From: Achromobacter deleyi
Lineage (GTDB): Bacteria > Pseudomonadota > Gammaproteobacteria > Burkholderiales > Burkholderiaceae_B
Length of the DNA: 64,000 nt
Direction of reading: 5' to 3'
Assembly (NCBI RefSeq): GCF_902859705.1
Contig: NZ_CADIJO010000007.1
Coordinates: 212,664 to 276,663, forward strand
The translations under genes were made by a program, and so were the position numbers. The notes under the pieces were generated by a model. That model had not been told where the DNA came from and made no database searches. It worked only from the letters and a program-made list of their open reading frames with translations. Positions 50,898 through 59,225 of the stretch are shown in pieces (the stretch's first letter is position 1; the number at the start of each line of letters is the position of its first letter).

Positions 50898-51584
50898 TCA
50901 ATGAAAGTGCCCTCCTAACGATGAATCATCGAGTTGGTCGGGTGACACGCCCAATGCTTCCGAAATGCGGTCCAGGATGATCTGGCGCGGCCGCGGGCGG
51001 GGCCTTTCCAATTCGATGTAAATGGAGTGATCAACGCCCAGTCGAGCGGCCATGTCAGCGGTGCTGATGTTCAGGTGCTCGCGCCAGGCGCGTATCAGGC
51101 TCCAATCGTTGCCGGTTTTTAGACTTGCTACAGCTGATGGTACGACGCTTTGCCGCGCAATGGGAGGTTTGTGCGCGGCGGCGGGGCGGCAGGCGTCCCG
51201 CAGGGTGTTTCGGGCCTTGGCGCTTTTGCGCGCATCGGCGGGCGGCGGCGCGGCGCCAGGTTCGGCGGTGAAGATCGTGCCGCCGTTGACCTGGCGATAG
51301 AGGTTCTCGCCGATCCAGGACAGGGCCTCGCCGTTATCGAGCATGCATTCGCAATCCAGGTGGTAATTGCTGGGAATGCTCTCGAGTTTGGCGATGGTTT
51401 CCGTGGTCGTGGCATGGCGCACCACCCGGTGCAAGACACCGTCGGGCGAGCGCACGAACACGTCGGGAAGTCTCCAGGAAAACGGAATGATGATCTCCAG
51501 GGCTGCAAGGATTTTGTGCCACTGTATCCCTCTGCGCGTACGGTGGGATGTGGGGTTTCCCCTGCATCGCCAACGTGTCTTCAT
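50898..51584 (-). CDS. Uncharacterised CxC/SWxG domain fused to an HTH (Xre-type) domain
   Basis: This 228-residue protein has three parts. A basic N-terminus leads into the domain shared with the 82-residue neighbour (about residues 40-115, with DVFVRSPDG, CECM, SWIGENLY, GGTIFTAE). An Ala/Pro/Lys-rich linker follows, then a C-terminal helix-turn-helix (RAWREHLNISTADMAARLGVDHSIYIELE, about 170-200). The ATG at 51584 is chosen because AGAGGA precedes it. The architecture suggests a regulator whose N-terminal module senses a ligand or partner; the small stand-alone copy could bind the same target. Confidence 0.75.
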   Translation of the reverse strand: MKTRWRCRGNPTSHRTRRGIQWHKILAALEIIIPFSWRLPDVFVRSPDGVLHRVVRHATTTETIAKLESIPSNYHLDCECMLDNGEALSWIGENLYRQVNGGTIFTAEPGAAPPPADARKSAKARNTLRDACRPAAAHKPPIARQSVVPSAVASLKTGNDWSLIRAWREHLNISTADMAARLGVDHSIYIELERPRPRPRQIILDRISEALGVSPDQLDDSSLGGHFH

Positions 51585-51700
51585 CGTAGTCCTCTCGCCA
51601 CCAAACATCTTCACAAATCTTCACGCGGCAACAGGCTGTGCGCGGCCCGTTGCCAGCAAGATTGCGAGTTGTTCGTCAGCGTCCGACCGGGTTTGCCGTC

Positions 51701-52402
51701 ATGTCTTCGCTTGTGATCGACACCTCGCACGTCTTGCCCGCGCCGCGCGTGCGCAGGATTGCCTGGTGGGCCGCGGGAGCCGTGTGCGGCCTGCATGCGT
51801 TGCTTGCGTGGTGCTTGTGGCGCGAGGCGGGCGAACGGCCCGCGATGCCCTTGCCGCCGCGGCAGGAAACGGCATTCTTCGTGGACTTGTTGCCGGTCGA
51901 ACCGGCGCGGCGCGAGGCAACCTTGCCTGAGGCGCTGCCGCCATCGCAGGCGGGGGGATCGCAGGAGCCGGCCGCATCCGGGCAGCCCGGCCGCCCGCCG
52001 GAATCGGCCAGGCCTTCGGCGCCCGCCACGCGACCGGCACCTGCAACGCCGCCGCGTCCTGCATCGCGCGCCGCCCCGCAAGCGCCGCAAACGGCGCCGA
52101 AGACCTCGACATCGCCGACCGCCACACCGTCAACGGCCAAGCCGGCCTCGGCGCCCACCGGCCCACCCCCACACGATTTCCGCTGGCGGGGCGAAGACGC
52201 AGCCGCGCAAGGGGCGCCGCGCGCGCGGGGCGAGGCCCGCGTGGACCTGGCGCCCAAGCCGCGGGCCGAGCCTTCGGCGTTGGCCAAGGGCATCGCCCAA
52301 AGCGCCAGGCCGCCTTGCCGTGACGCGCATGCCCATCTGGGCTTGCTGGCCTTGCCGTTCCTATTGGCCGATACCGTGCGCGATGACGGCTGCAAATGGT
52401 AG
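51701..52402 (+). CDS. Membrane-anchored proline-rich protein (TonB-like architecture)
   Basis: This 233-residue protein has one N-terminal hydrophobic segment (IAWWAAGAVCGLHALLAWCLW), then a long Pro/Ala/Thr-rich region (about residues 70-160) and a compact C-terminus (RPPCRDAHAHLGLLALPFLLADTV, ending DGCKW) with two Cys. This resembles a TonB-type span of the periplasm, but there is no recognisable TonB C-terminal fold. The conserved-looking C-terminus recalls hypothetical proteins of Burkholderiales. The start is inferred from the membrane segment. Confidence 0.7.
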   Translation: MSSLVIDTSHVLPAPRVRRIAWWAAGAVCGLHALLAWCLWREAGERPAMPLPPRQETAFFVDLLPVEPARREATLPEALPPSQAGGSQEPAASGQPGRPPESARPSAPATRPAPATPPRPASRAAPQAPQTAPKTSTSPTATPSTAKPASAPTGPPPHDFRWRGEDAAAQGAPRARGEARVDLAPKPRAEPSALAKGIAQSARPPCRDAHAHLGLLALPFLLADTVRDDGCKW

Positions 52403-52434
52403 GGCGCGGGGTAGGACACGAGGCAGGACGCAAC

Positions 52435-53211
52435 TCAGAACCCGGCCGCCTCCAGCAGCCGCGGCATCACCTCTGCGGCGGCGCCGCGCAGGTTGTAGTG
52501 GGCCTGCCCATCGAGCGACGTCGCGGCCGGATTGACCTGCACCACCGTGGCGCCGGCCCGCAACGCGTGCAGCGGCAATTGCGCGGCGGGGTACACCAGC
52601 GCCGACGTGCCGATGCAAAGGAACAGATCACAGTGTTCGGCGGCCGCTTGCGCGGCCTGCCAGGCATCGGTCGGCAAGCTTTCGCCAAACCACACGACCC
52701 CGGGCCGTATCGGCGCGCCGCAATGCGCGCATGCCGGCGGCGCGATGGCACGGCCTTCGTCTGCAATGACGTGCGCGTCATCCGCGGGAAACGCCGCGGG
52801 GCGCGCACAGCGCGAGCAACGCGGCGCATGCAGGCTGCCGTGCAGATGCACCACCTGGGCGCTGCCCGCACGTTCGTGCAGATTGTCCACGTTCTGCGTG
52901 ATCAGCGTCAGCGCCGGCACGTGCCCGGCCAACGCCGCGATGGCGTGATGCGCGGCATTGGGCTCGGTGCCATCGACCTGCGCACGACGCCATTCGTACC
53001 AGCCCCACACAATATCCGGCTGCGCGGCAAACGCTTCGGGTGTCGCCAGCGCGCTGGCATCAAAACGCGACCACAGTCCCGTGAGCGCATCGCGAAACGT
53101 CGCGATGCCGCTTTCGGCCGACACGCCGGCGCCCGTGAAGACGACGACGTTCACCGCCCGCGCCAGCGTGTCGGCCAGTGCGGGCGGAATGGAAAGTGGG
53201 GCAGGGGTCAT
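52435..53211 (-). CDS. cobB: NAD-dependent protein deacylase (sirtuin)
   Basis: This 258-residue class III sirtuin removes acyl groups from lysines with NAD. The NAD site FTGAGVSAESGIATFRD, the LITQNVDNLHERAG block and the catalytic HLHGSL are intact. Zinc is held by CSRC and CAHC. Tyr72-x-x-Arg75 (YEWR) matches the Tyr/Arg pair that lets CobB/SIRT5-type enzymes remove succinyl and malonyl groups. It is divergent from the thiol dioxygenase gene. Confidence 0.94.
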   Translation of the reverse strand: MTPAPLSIPPALADTLARAVNVVVFTGAGVSAESGIATFRDALTGLWSRFDASALATPEAFAAQPDIVWGWYEWRRAQVDGTEPNAAHHAIAALAGHVPALTLITQNVDNLHERAGSAQVVHLHGSLHAPRCSRCARPAAFPADDAHVIADEGRAIAPPACAHCGAPIRPGVVWFGESLPTDAWQAAQAAAEHCDLFLCIGTSALVYPAAQLPLHALRAGATVVQVNPAATSLDGQAHYNLRGAAAEVMPRLLEAAGF

Positions 53212-53401
53212 CGCAAAACCATCTCAAGTGAACAGCCCGCTACGCTGCACGCGCCGACAGGGGCCTGTCAAGCCTTGCGCCCTTGCGGTCCGCATCGGGC
53301 ATTGCCGCCAACGTCCCGAATCATGGATACTGGATAGCCTAATTGGGATTGTTCAACGGCATGGCCCGGACGCGGCCCTGCCCGAATCCGGAGACACCAG
53401 C

Positions 53402-54022
53402 ATGTCCGAAGCACCCGCCGGCCTGGACCGGTTGCGCCATTTCATTGCCACCGCCACCCGCCTGGCCACGCCCGCCGGATTGGCGCAATCCGCCGAACTC
53501 GAAGCCGAATTCGCCGCGCTCATCCGTCACGACGACTGGCTGCCCGACGCCTGTACCGTGCCCCACCCGCAGTACTACCAGCAATACCTGCTGCATTGCG
53601 ACCCCCTCGAACGCTTCAGCCTCGTCAGCTTCGTCTGGGGCCCTGGCCAGCAGACGCCCGTGCACGATCACGAAGTCTGGGGCTACGTCGGCATGCTGCG
53701 CGGCGCCGAAGTCAACCAGCGCTACACCCGCGCCGCCGACGGCCGCCTGTCCACCCTCGGCGAACCCGACACCCTGCGCCCCGGCGACGTCGAACGCCTG
53801 TCGCCGCAAGAAGGCGACATCCACCGCGTCTCCAACGCCTTTGCCGACCAGGTCTCCATCAGCGTGCATATGTACGGCGGCAACATCGGCGCCGTCTCGC
53901 GCCACGTCTACGACCCCGCCACCGGCCAGGCCAAACCCTTCGTCTCCGGATATTCCGCAGCCAGCATCCCCAACCTGTGGGACCGCTCCGCCGCCGTGCG
54001 CGCCGCGCTGCCCGTCCAGTAA
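53402..54022 (+). CDS. Cysteine dioxygenase/3-mercaptopropionate dioxygenase family protein
   Basis: This 206-residue cupin is a mononuclear iron thiol dioxygenase. The iron ligands are in TPVHDHEVWGYVGM and DIHRVSNAF, and the substrate Arg/Tyr lie downstream (SVHMYGGNI). The HDHxxW form without a neighbouring Cys resembles bacterial 3-mercaptopropionate dioxygenases; the substrate could be cysteine or 3-mercaptopropionate. The ATG at 53402 follows GGAG. The gene ends 37 bases before the IclR operator at 54060. Confidence 0.88.
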   Translation: MSEAPAGLDRLRHFIATATRLATPAGLAQSAELEAEFAALIRHDDWLPDACTVPHPQYYQQYLLHCDPLERFSLVSFVWGPGQQTPVHDHEVWGYVGMLRGAEVNQRYTRAADGRLSTLGEPDTLRPGDVERLSPQEGDIHRVSNAFADQVSISVHMYGGNIGAVSRHVYDPATGQAKPFVSGYSAASIPNLWDRSAAVRAALPVQ

Positions 54023-54059
54023 GACCTGTTCGCGGGCCGGCGCCCGTGCTATGTTCGCG

Positions 54060-54074
54060 TCCTAAATATTGGGA
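54060..54074. promoter_or_regulatory. Candidate IclR operator in front of its own gene
   Basis: TCCTAAATATTGGGA is an imperfect palindrome (TCC/GGA outer arms, AA/TT inner) ending 12 bases before the IclR start. The same TCCTAAATA core recurs at 56247 and 56425, upstream of the Bug receptor and the CoA operon. Confidence 0.6.
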
Positions 54075-54086
54075 AATACCAGAACA

Positions 54087-54851
54087 ATGGACAAGACACT
54101 GCTCAAGGGGCTGATGGTGCTGGAGGCCGTCACCGACGTAGACAACCCGCCCCGCACCATCGATGCGCTCGCGGCCCGCGTCGGCCTCACGCGCAGCAAC
54201 ACCCACCGCACCCTGCAAACCCTCATCCACGCCGGCTACGTCATCAAAGACGAAGACGGCGGCGGCTACCGCGGCGCCGTCCGCCTGTTCGAACTCGCCG
54301 CCCGCCAGCTCGGCCAACTCGACATCCGCAAACTCGCCGCGCCCCACATGCGCACCCTGGCCGACCAGACCGGCGAGACCGTGCACCTGTCCGTCCTGGA
54401 CGGCTTCGACGTCGTCTACGTCGACAAGATCGATAGCCCCCAACCCATCCGCGCCTACTCCATGATCGGCGGCCGCGCCCCCGCCTACGCGGTCGCCACC
54501 GGCAAAGCCCTGCTCGCCTACCAGCCCGACGGCTACGTCGAACGCTACGCCGAAAAACTGGCCCGCCACACCCCCGCCACCATCGTCTCCATGCCGCTCC
54601 TGAAAGACGAACTGCACAAAGTCGTCCGCGCCGGCTACGCCGTCAACCGCGGCGAATGGCGCGAAGGCGTAGGCGGCCTGGCCGTCACCCTCTTCAACAG
54701 CCTGGACCAACCCGTCGCCGCCATCGGCATCTCGGGCCCCCTGGACCGCCTGAGCGCCGCCCGCATGAAACAACTGGCCCCCGACGTCGCCGCCTGCGCC
54801 CAATCCATCTCCCAAGGCATGGGCTACCGCCGAGGCTTCCTGGGCCAATAA
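54087..54851 (+). CDS. IclR-family transcriptional regulator of the CoA operon
   Basis: This 254-residue regulator has a winged helix-turn-helix (RTIDALAARVGLTRSNTHRTLQTL, about residues 24-47) and an IclR ligand domain (ETVHLSVLDGFDVVYVDKI, GRAPAYAVATGKALLAY). The ATG at 54087 is preferred over a TTG 18 bases earlier, since an operator-like site covers the TTG. The matching motifs at the CoA operon and the Bug gene suggest it is their regulator, although 350 bases of non-coding DNA and the leftward Bug gene lie between. Confidence 0.92.
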   Translation: MDKTLLKGLMVLEAVTDVDNPPRTIDALAARVGLTRSNTHRTLQTLIHAGYVIKDEDGGGYRGAVRLFELAARQLGQLDIRKLAAPHMRTLADQTGETVHLSVLDGFDVVYVDKIDSPQPIRAYSMIGGRAPAYAVATGKALLAYQPDGYVERYAEKLARHTPATIVSMPLLKDELHKVVRAGYAVNRGEWREGVGGLAVTLFNSLDQPVAAIGISGPLDRLSAARMKQLAPDVAACAQSISQGMGYRRGFLGQ

Positions 54852-55205
54852 AAAAGCGGATCAGCGCCAGCCTCAATCCCCACCGCCACACCCCACGCGG
54901 TAGTCAACGCACCCACAGCATTCGAAGCTTGATCCTGACCCGGACCGAACAAGCGCAAACCGGCGGCACACCCCCAACGCCAGCGCTTGGCGCCGTCGGC
55001 GGGCGTAGGGCGGGGCGTGTAGATGCGCCCGAGGGAATCGGAAGGGAAGGCCGAAGGCCTGTACGACGATGACGACGGGGCAGTCCGGAGCGAAGGCTCC
55101 GGACCGCAATCGTAGCCCCGCCCTACGCCCGCCGACGGCGCCAAGCGCGACTTAAGAACCCCACCCCCCCGCGCACCCACACCCCCAAACGCCACAATAA
55201 AAAAA
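54852..55205. other. 354-base gap between the IclR and Bug genes
   Basis: The gap lies between the 3' ends of convergent genes. Almost half of it is the 166-base inverted-repeat element at 54983-55148. The right flank is a C-rich stretch with no coding frame of family character. No standard T-run terminator was found; the element's stems could end transcription from both sides. Confidence 0.5.
54983..55148. repeat. 166-base element with perfect 34-base inverted ends
   Basis: Bases 54983-55016 (beginning GCGCTTGGCGCCGTC) are the exact reverse complement of 55115-55148. Inside, GTCCGGAGC (55083-55091) and GCTCCGGAC (55096-55104) form a second 9-bp hairpin with a GAAG loop, and GGCC-GAA-GGCC makes a third small dyad near 55049. 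The whole element can fold into a cruciform or a long hairpin. It may be a MITE- or REP-like intergenic repeat, a bidirectional terminator, or both. Confidence 0.75.
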
Positions 55206-56171
55206 CTACCGCCCCCCCGACACCCTGACGACCTCCCCCCACCGAGCAACCTCCTGCCTCACCACCAAATCCGTATCCGCAGGCGTACTACCCACCGCAT
55301 CCGCCCCCAGCTTCAACGCCGCCTCCCGCACCGCAGGCAACGCGGCCGCTCGCTGCATCCCCGCCGACAACCGCTCCACGATCCCCGCAGGCGTCCCTGC
55401 CGGCGCCAACAACGCATAAGCCGTCGCCACCGAATATCCCGTCACGCCTTGTTCCATCAGCGTAGGCAGCTCAGGCAGTGCCGTCGCCCGCTTCGCCGTC
55501 GTCACCCCCAGCAGCCGGATCTTCCCGCTGGCCACCTGCGGCAGCAACGCCGGCAACGTCTCGAACACCATATCGATCTGCCCCCCCAGCAGATCCGTAA
55601 TTGCCGGCCCGCTGCCCCGATAAGGCACATGCATCAGCCGCGTTCCCGTCAGCGCCTGGAACAGCTCGCCCGCCATATGCTGCGACGTCCCCGGCCCCGC
55701 CGACCCGAACGTCAGCGTTCCCGGCTCGCGCTTGGCCAACGCAATCAATTCCTGCACATTGTTCGCCGCAATCTTGCTGTTCACCGCCAACGCCATCGGC
55801 ATGCTCGTTGCCATCGATACCCCCACGAACGCCGTGCCGAAGTCATACCCCGGCTTGTCCGGCAGCGCCGCGTGGATCGCATGGCTGCCCAGCGCCCCCA
55901 TCAGCAGCGTATAGCCGTCGGGCGCCGACTTCGCCACATATTCCGCCCCGATCTCGCCGCCCGCGCCCGCCTTGTTTTCCACCACCACGCTTTGCCCAAG
56001 AAAGTCGCCCAGCTGCTGCGCATAGATGCGCGCCGCCGCGTCGGTCGCGCCGCCTGGCGGAAACGGCACCACCATGCGTACGGGCTTGTTCGGCCAGGGC
56101 TGTGCCAGCACAGGGGCTGCGACCGTCAGCGACAGCGTGGCTGCCGCCGCAATGCGCCAAAAACGTTTCAT
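55206..56171 (-). CDS. Bug-family tripartite tricarboxylate transporter substrate-binding protein
   Basis: This 321-residue periplasmic receptor has a signal peptide ([17 protein letters not shown]) and the family opening [23 protein letters not shown], then [22 protein letters not shown] and [18 protein letters not shown]. It has no neighbouring TctA/TctB. GGAG precedes the start. It is divergent from the CaiB gene across a 288-base region with two copies of the IclR-type motif, so it probably binds the acid degraded by that operon. Confidence 0.93.
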   Translation of the reverse strand: MKRFWRIAAAATLSLTVAAPVLAQPWPNKPVRMVVPFPPGGATDAAARIYAQQLGDFLGQSVVVENKAGAGGEIGAEYVAKSAPDGYTLLMGALGSHAIHAALPDKPGYDFGTAFVGVSMATSMPMALAVNSKIAANNVQELIALAKREPGTLTFGSAGPGTSQHMAGELFQALTGTRLMHVPYRGSGPAITDLLGGQIDMVFETLPALLPQVASGKIRLLGVTTAKRATALPELPTLMEQGVTGYSVATAYALLAPAGTPAGIVERLSAGMQRAAALPAVREAALKLGADAVGSTPADTDLVVRQEVARWGEVVRVSGGR

Positions 56172-56244
56172 CCGAGTCTCCTTGGTGGGGCAGGGCCGTC
56201 ACGCGTGGCGCGGATGCGCGATGAAACGCCGCGGTCCTTTTATG

Positions 56245-56263
56245 AATCCTAAATAATAGGATT
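56245..56263. promoter_or_regulatory. Candidate IclR operator upstream of the Bug gene
   Basis: AATCCT (56245-56250) and AGGATT (56258-56263) are perfect arms around AAATAAT. The site lies 74-92 bases before the Bug start on the minus strand and shares TCCTAAATA with the sites at 54060 and 56425. Confidence 0.6.
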
Positions 56264-56406
56264 TGATTTTCAACAAATGGTTTACCAAGAATTCCACACG
56301 GTGCTATGCTGGTCAACAATTAAGCACCTTACCTAGGGATTGCTCTAGGAAATTTCGCTAGGTAGCGCCGCCACGTCGGGTAGCATGCCAGGCACCCGGG
56401 TGCCGC

Positions 56407-56440
56407 TATATAATTTTTTTCCAATCCTAAATATTGAATT
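56407..56440 (+). promoter_or_regulatory. Promoter-like TATAAT and IclR-type motif before the CoA operon
   Basis: TATAAT (56409-56414) is a good -10 hexamer, with no clear -35. Eleven bases downstream, AATCCTAAATATTGAATT (56423-56440) carries the TCCTAAATATTG core shared with the IclR promoter; its right arm is degenerate. A protein bound here would sit at or just after the transcription start. Confidence 0.5.
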
Positions 56441-56459
56441 CTTATAACGAGAGGTCGAC

Positions 56460-57623
56460 ATGACTCCTAGCTCGGCATTGGCCGGCGTTACCGTGCTTGA
56501 GATCTGCAACGTGGCGGCCGGGCCGTTCTGCGGCATGCTGCTGGCGGACATGGGCGCTGACGTAATCAAGCTTGAAAACCCCGAAGGCGGCGATACCTTG
56601 CGCAGCTGGCCGCCGCTTAGCCAGGGCTACAGCGAGAACTTCGCCTCGCTCAACCGCAACAAGCGGTCCGTCACCCTGAACCTGAAAGATCCTGCCGACC
56701 TGGCGCTCGCGCGCGAACTGGCCCTGAGCGTCGACGTGCTCATCGAAAACAACCGCCCCGGCGTCATGGACCGCCTGGGCCTGGGCTACGCCGCGCTGCG
56801 CGAAGCCAACCCGCGCCTGGTGTATTGCTCGATCTCGGCCTACGGCCAATCCGGCCCGCGCGCGCAGGAGGGCGGCTTCGACCTGACCATCCAGGCCATG
56901 AGCGGCCTGATGAGCGTCACCGGCGAAGCCGGCGGCGAACCCGTCAAGTGCGGCGTGCCGGTAGCCGATTTCTCGGCCGGCCTGTATGGCGCCTTTGCCA
57001 TTGCCTCTGCGCTGCGCGCCGTGCAGGCCAGCGGCCAGGGCACCCACATCGACGTGCCGATGCTGGGCGCCACGCTGGGCATCGCCGCGCTGCAGACGTC
57101 CGAGTTCTTCGGCAGCGGCCGCGATCCGGTCAAGCTGGGTTCGGCGCATCCGCGCAACGCGCCCTACCAGGCGTTTCGCTGCAAGGGCGGCTACTTCGGC
57201 ATGGCGGCCGGCAACAACGCCTTGTGGAAGGGCGTCTGCGTCACCGTAGGTCGCGAAGACCTGCTGGCCGATCCGCGCTTTACCGACACCAGCGCCCGCG
57301 CCCGCAACCAGGACGCCCTGCGCGACATTCTCGAAGCTCTCTTCGCCGCCGACGATGCCCCCACCTGGCTGGCGCGTTTTCGCGCCGCCGGCGTGCCCTG
57401 CGCGCCCATCAATACCTATTCCGAAGTGCTGGCCGATCCGCAGGTCGAACACATGGGCTGGGTGCAGCCGGTGGACCTGCCCAATGGCGTGCGTACTCGC
57501 ACCTTCGGCCTGCCGGTGCGCTTTGACGGCCAGACCACCGCGCTGCGGCGTGCGCCGCCCGCGCTGGGCGAGCACAACGACGAAGTCCTGGGCGCGCTGC
57601 GCAAGAAAGGGGGGGCGGCATGA
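56460..57623 (+). CDS. CaiB/BaiF-family (class III) CoA-transferase
   Basis: This 387-residue enzyme moves CoA between carboxylic acids by an aspartyl-CoA anhydride. The catalytic Asp170 lies in VPVADFSAGLYG, at the position of Asp169 in formyl-CoA transferase. LADMGADVIKLENPEGGD, LNRNKRSVTLNLK and NNRPGVMDRLGLGY are standard family blocks. The start at 56460 follows GAGAGG. It opens a five-gene operon and overlaps the crotonase gene by four bases. Confidence 0.93.
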   Translation: MTPSSALAGVTVLEICNVAAGPFCGMLLADMGADVIKLENPEGGDTLRSWPPLSQGYSENFASLNRNKRSVTLNLKDPADLALARELALSVDVLIENNRPGVMDRLGLGYAALREANPRLVYCSISAYGQSGPRAQEGGFDLTIQAMSGLMSVTGEAGGEPVKCGVPVADFSAGLYGAFAIASALRAVQASGQGTHIDVPMLGATLGIAALQTSEFFGSGRDPVKLGSAHPRNAPYQAFRCKGGYFGMAAGNNALWKGVCVTVGREDLLADPRFTDTSARARNQDALRDILEALFAADDAPTWLARFRAAGVPCAPINTYSEVLADPQVEHMGWVQPVDLPNGVRTRTFGLPVRFDGQTTALRRAPPALGEHNDEVLGALRKKGGAA

Positions 57624-58342
57624 GCGCGGCGCTGCGTATCGAGAGCCGCGGCGCGGTGCACGCGCTGACGCTGGCCCGCCCTGAAAAAATGAATGCCCTG
57701 TCGGCCGAGCTGGTCGAGGCGTTGATTGCGGCCATGGACGATGCCGCTGCGCAAGGCGCCCAGGTGATCGTGCTGCGCGGCGAAGGCCGTAACTTCAGCG
57801 CCGGCTTTGATTTCGGCGACTGGGAAAGCCAGAGCGAAGGCGACCTGCTGCTGCGCTTCGTGCGCATCGAAACCTTGCTGCAGCGCGTGGCGGCCTCGCC
57901 TTGCCTGACGGTGGGCCTGGCGCACGGGCGCAACTTCGGCGCGGGCGTGGACCTGTTCGGCGCCTGCAAATGGCGCGTCAGCGCGCCCGACGCCAGCTTT
58001 CGCATGCCGGGCCTGAAATTCGGGCTGGTGCTGGGCACGCGCCGCTTTGGCGCACTGGTCGGCGCCGATCGCGCGCGCGCGATCCTGGAGCAGGCCAGCA
58101 CCTTCAGCGCCGACGAAGCGCTGCGCGATGGCTTTGCCAGCCGCCTGGCGGCGCAGGACGAATGGCCCGAGGTCGAGCGCGAGGCCGAAGACACGGCCAA
58201 GGCGCTTACCGCTGCCAGCCGCACGCAACTGTACGCCGCGCTGTCGGCCGAGCAGCCCGACACCGACCTGGCCCGGTTGGTGCGGTCCGCGGCCGAGCCG
58301 GGCCTGAAGGCGCGGCTCGCGGCCTACCTGCAGGCGCGTTAG
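57620..58342 (+). CDS. Crotonase-fold protein without the hydratase glutamates
   Basis: This 240-residue protein has the crotonase fold with oxyanion-hole blocks VLRGEGRNFSAGFDFGDWES and AHGRNFGAGVDLFGACKW. The two Glu of enoyl-CoA hydratases are replaced: the first position is Asp111 (GAGVDLF for GGGCELA) and the second is Gly131 (FRMPGLKFG for FGQPEILLG). It should still bind an acyl-CoA and polarise its thioester, but simple hydration is doubtful; isomerase, C-C hydrolase or decarboxylase activity are alternatives. It overlaps the CaiB gene (ATGA). Confidence 0.9.
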   Translation: MSAALRIESRGAVHALTLARPEKMNALSAELVEALIAAMDDAAAQGAQVIVLRGEGRNFSAGFDFGDWESQSEGDLLLRFVRIETLLQRVAASPCLTVGLAHGRNFGAGVDLFGACKWRVSAPDASFRMPGLKFGLVLGTRRFGALVGADRARAILEQASTFSADEALRDGFASRLAAQDEWPEVEREAEDTAKALTAASRTQLYAALSAEQPDTDLARLVRSAAEPGLKARLAAYLQAR

Positions 58343-58394
58343 CGAGCCAGCCAGCAAGCCCCCGGCGCCACCATAAAAAATTCGAGGAGACAGC

Positions 58395-59225
58395 ATGGGT
58401 TCGGGATTCAACCAGAAAGACAAGCAGCGCACGCTGGCGGAGCTGGCGGCGCTGGTGCCGGACGGGGCGTCCATTGCCCTGGGCGGCAGCTTCCTGCACC
58501 GCGGGCCGTTCGCGTTCGTGCGTGAGCTGATCCGCCAGGGACGGCGGGACCTGGAACTGGTCAAGCAGTCGCCCGGCTACGACGTGGACATCCTGTGCCG
58601 CGCCGGGGCGCTGAAGAAAGTACGGGCGGGCATCGTGGCCATGGAAGGCAATTTCGGCCTGGCGCCCTGGTATCGCAAGGCGATCGAGCAGGGCGAGGTC
58701 GAACTCGAAGAGCACGCCTGCGCCAGCCTGACCGCGGGGCTGCGGGCGGCGGCCTTTGGCGTGCCGTTCCAGCCTTGCGGCGGCCTGCATGGCAGCGACC
58801 TGCCGCAGCTCAATGGCTGGCACTGCCTGGACGACCCCTACGGCAGCGGCCAGAAGACCTGGGTGGTGCCGGCGGTGCGGCCGGACTTCGCGGTGATCCA
58901 GGCGTCTGAGGTGGATGCGCTGGGCAACGTGCGCGTGCATGGCACCGCGCACTGGGACCGCATCATGTCGCGCGCCGCGGGCAGTGTGCTGGTGGTGGCC
59001 GAAAAGCTCGTGGACAGCGCCGTGTTCGAAGCGCAGCCCGAGGCCACGCTGGTGCCGTACTTCATGGTGCAGGCGTTTACGGTGCTGCCGCGTTCGGCGT
59101 GGCCGGGCTCTTGTTGGCCGGACTACGCCATCGATTATCCGGCAGTGCAAGCCTACATGGACAAACAGGGCGACCTGGCGGCCCACCTGGCCGCGGCGCC
59201 TGAAGCGGGAGCGGCACATGGCTGA
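58395..59225 (+). CDS. CoA-transferase-like subunit A (GctA/IpdA family)
   Basis: This 276-residue protein belongs to the class I CoA-transferase family, subunit A type: LAALVPDGASIALGGSFLHRGPFAFV, an LELVKQSPGYDVDILCRAGALKKV block and PDFAVIQASEVDALGNVRVHG. The Glu-rich stretch VELEEHACASLTAGLRAAA falls near where IpdA-type hydrolases carry a conserved Glu. It pairs with the next gene, whose start overlaps by 8 bases. It is either part of a CoA-transferase or of an IpdAB-like ring hydrolase. Confidence 0.9.
   Translation: MGSGFNQKDKQRTLAELAALVPDGASIALGGSFLHRGPFAFVRELIRQGRRDLELVKQSPGYDVDILCRAGALKKVRAGIVAMEGNFGLAPWYRKAIEQGEVELEEHACASLTAGLRAAAFGVPFQPCGGLHGSDLPQLNGWHCLDDPYGSGQKTWVVPAVRPDFAVIQASEVDALGNVRVHGTAHWDRIMSRAAGSVLVVAEKLVDSAVFEAQPEATLVPYFMVQAFTVLPRSAWPGSCWPDYAIDYPAVQAYMDKQGDLAAHLAAAPEAGAAHG

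Noticed and set aside
54852..55205. Small leftward coding frames of about 80-140 codons overlapping the inverted-repeat element
   Set aside because: They cross the perfect inverted repeat and C-rich flank, have no ribosome site or domain, and are explained by the repeat's base composition.
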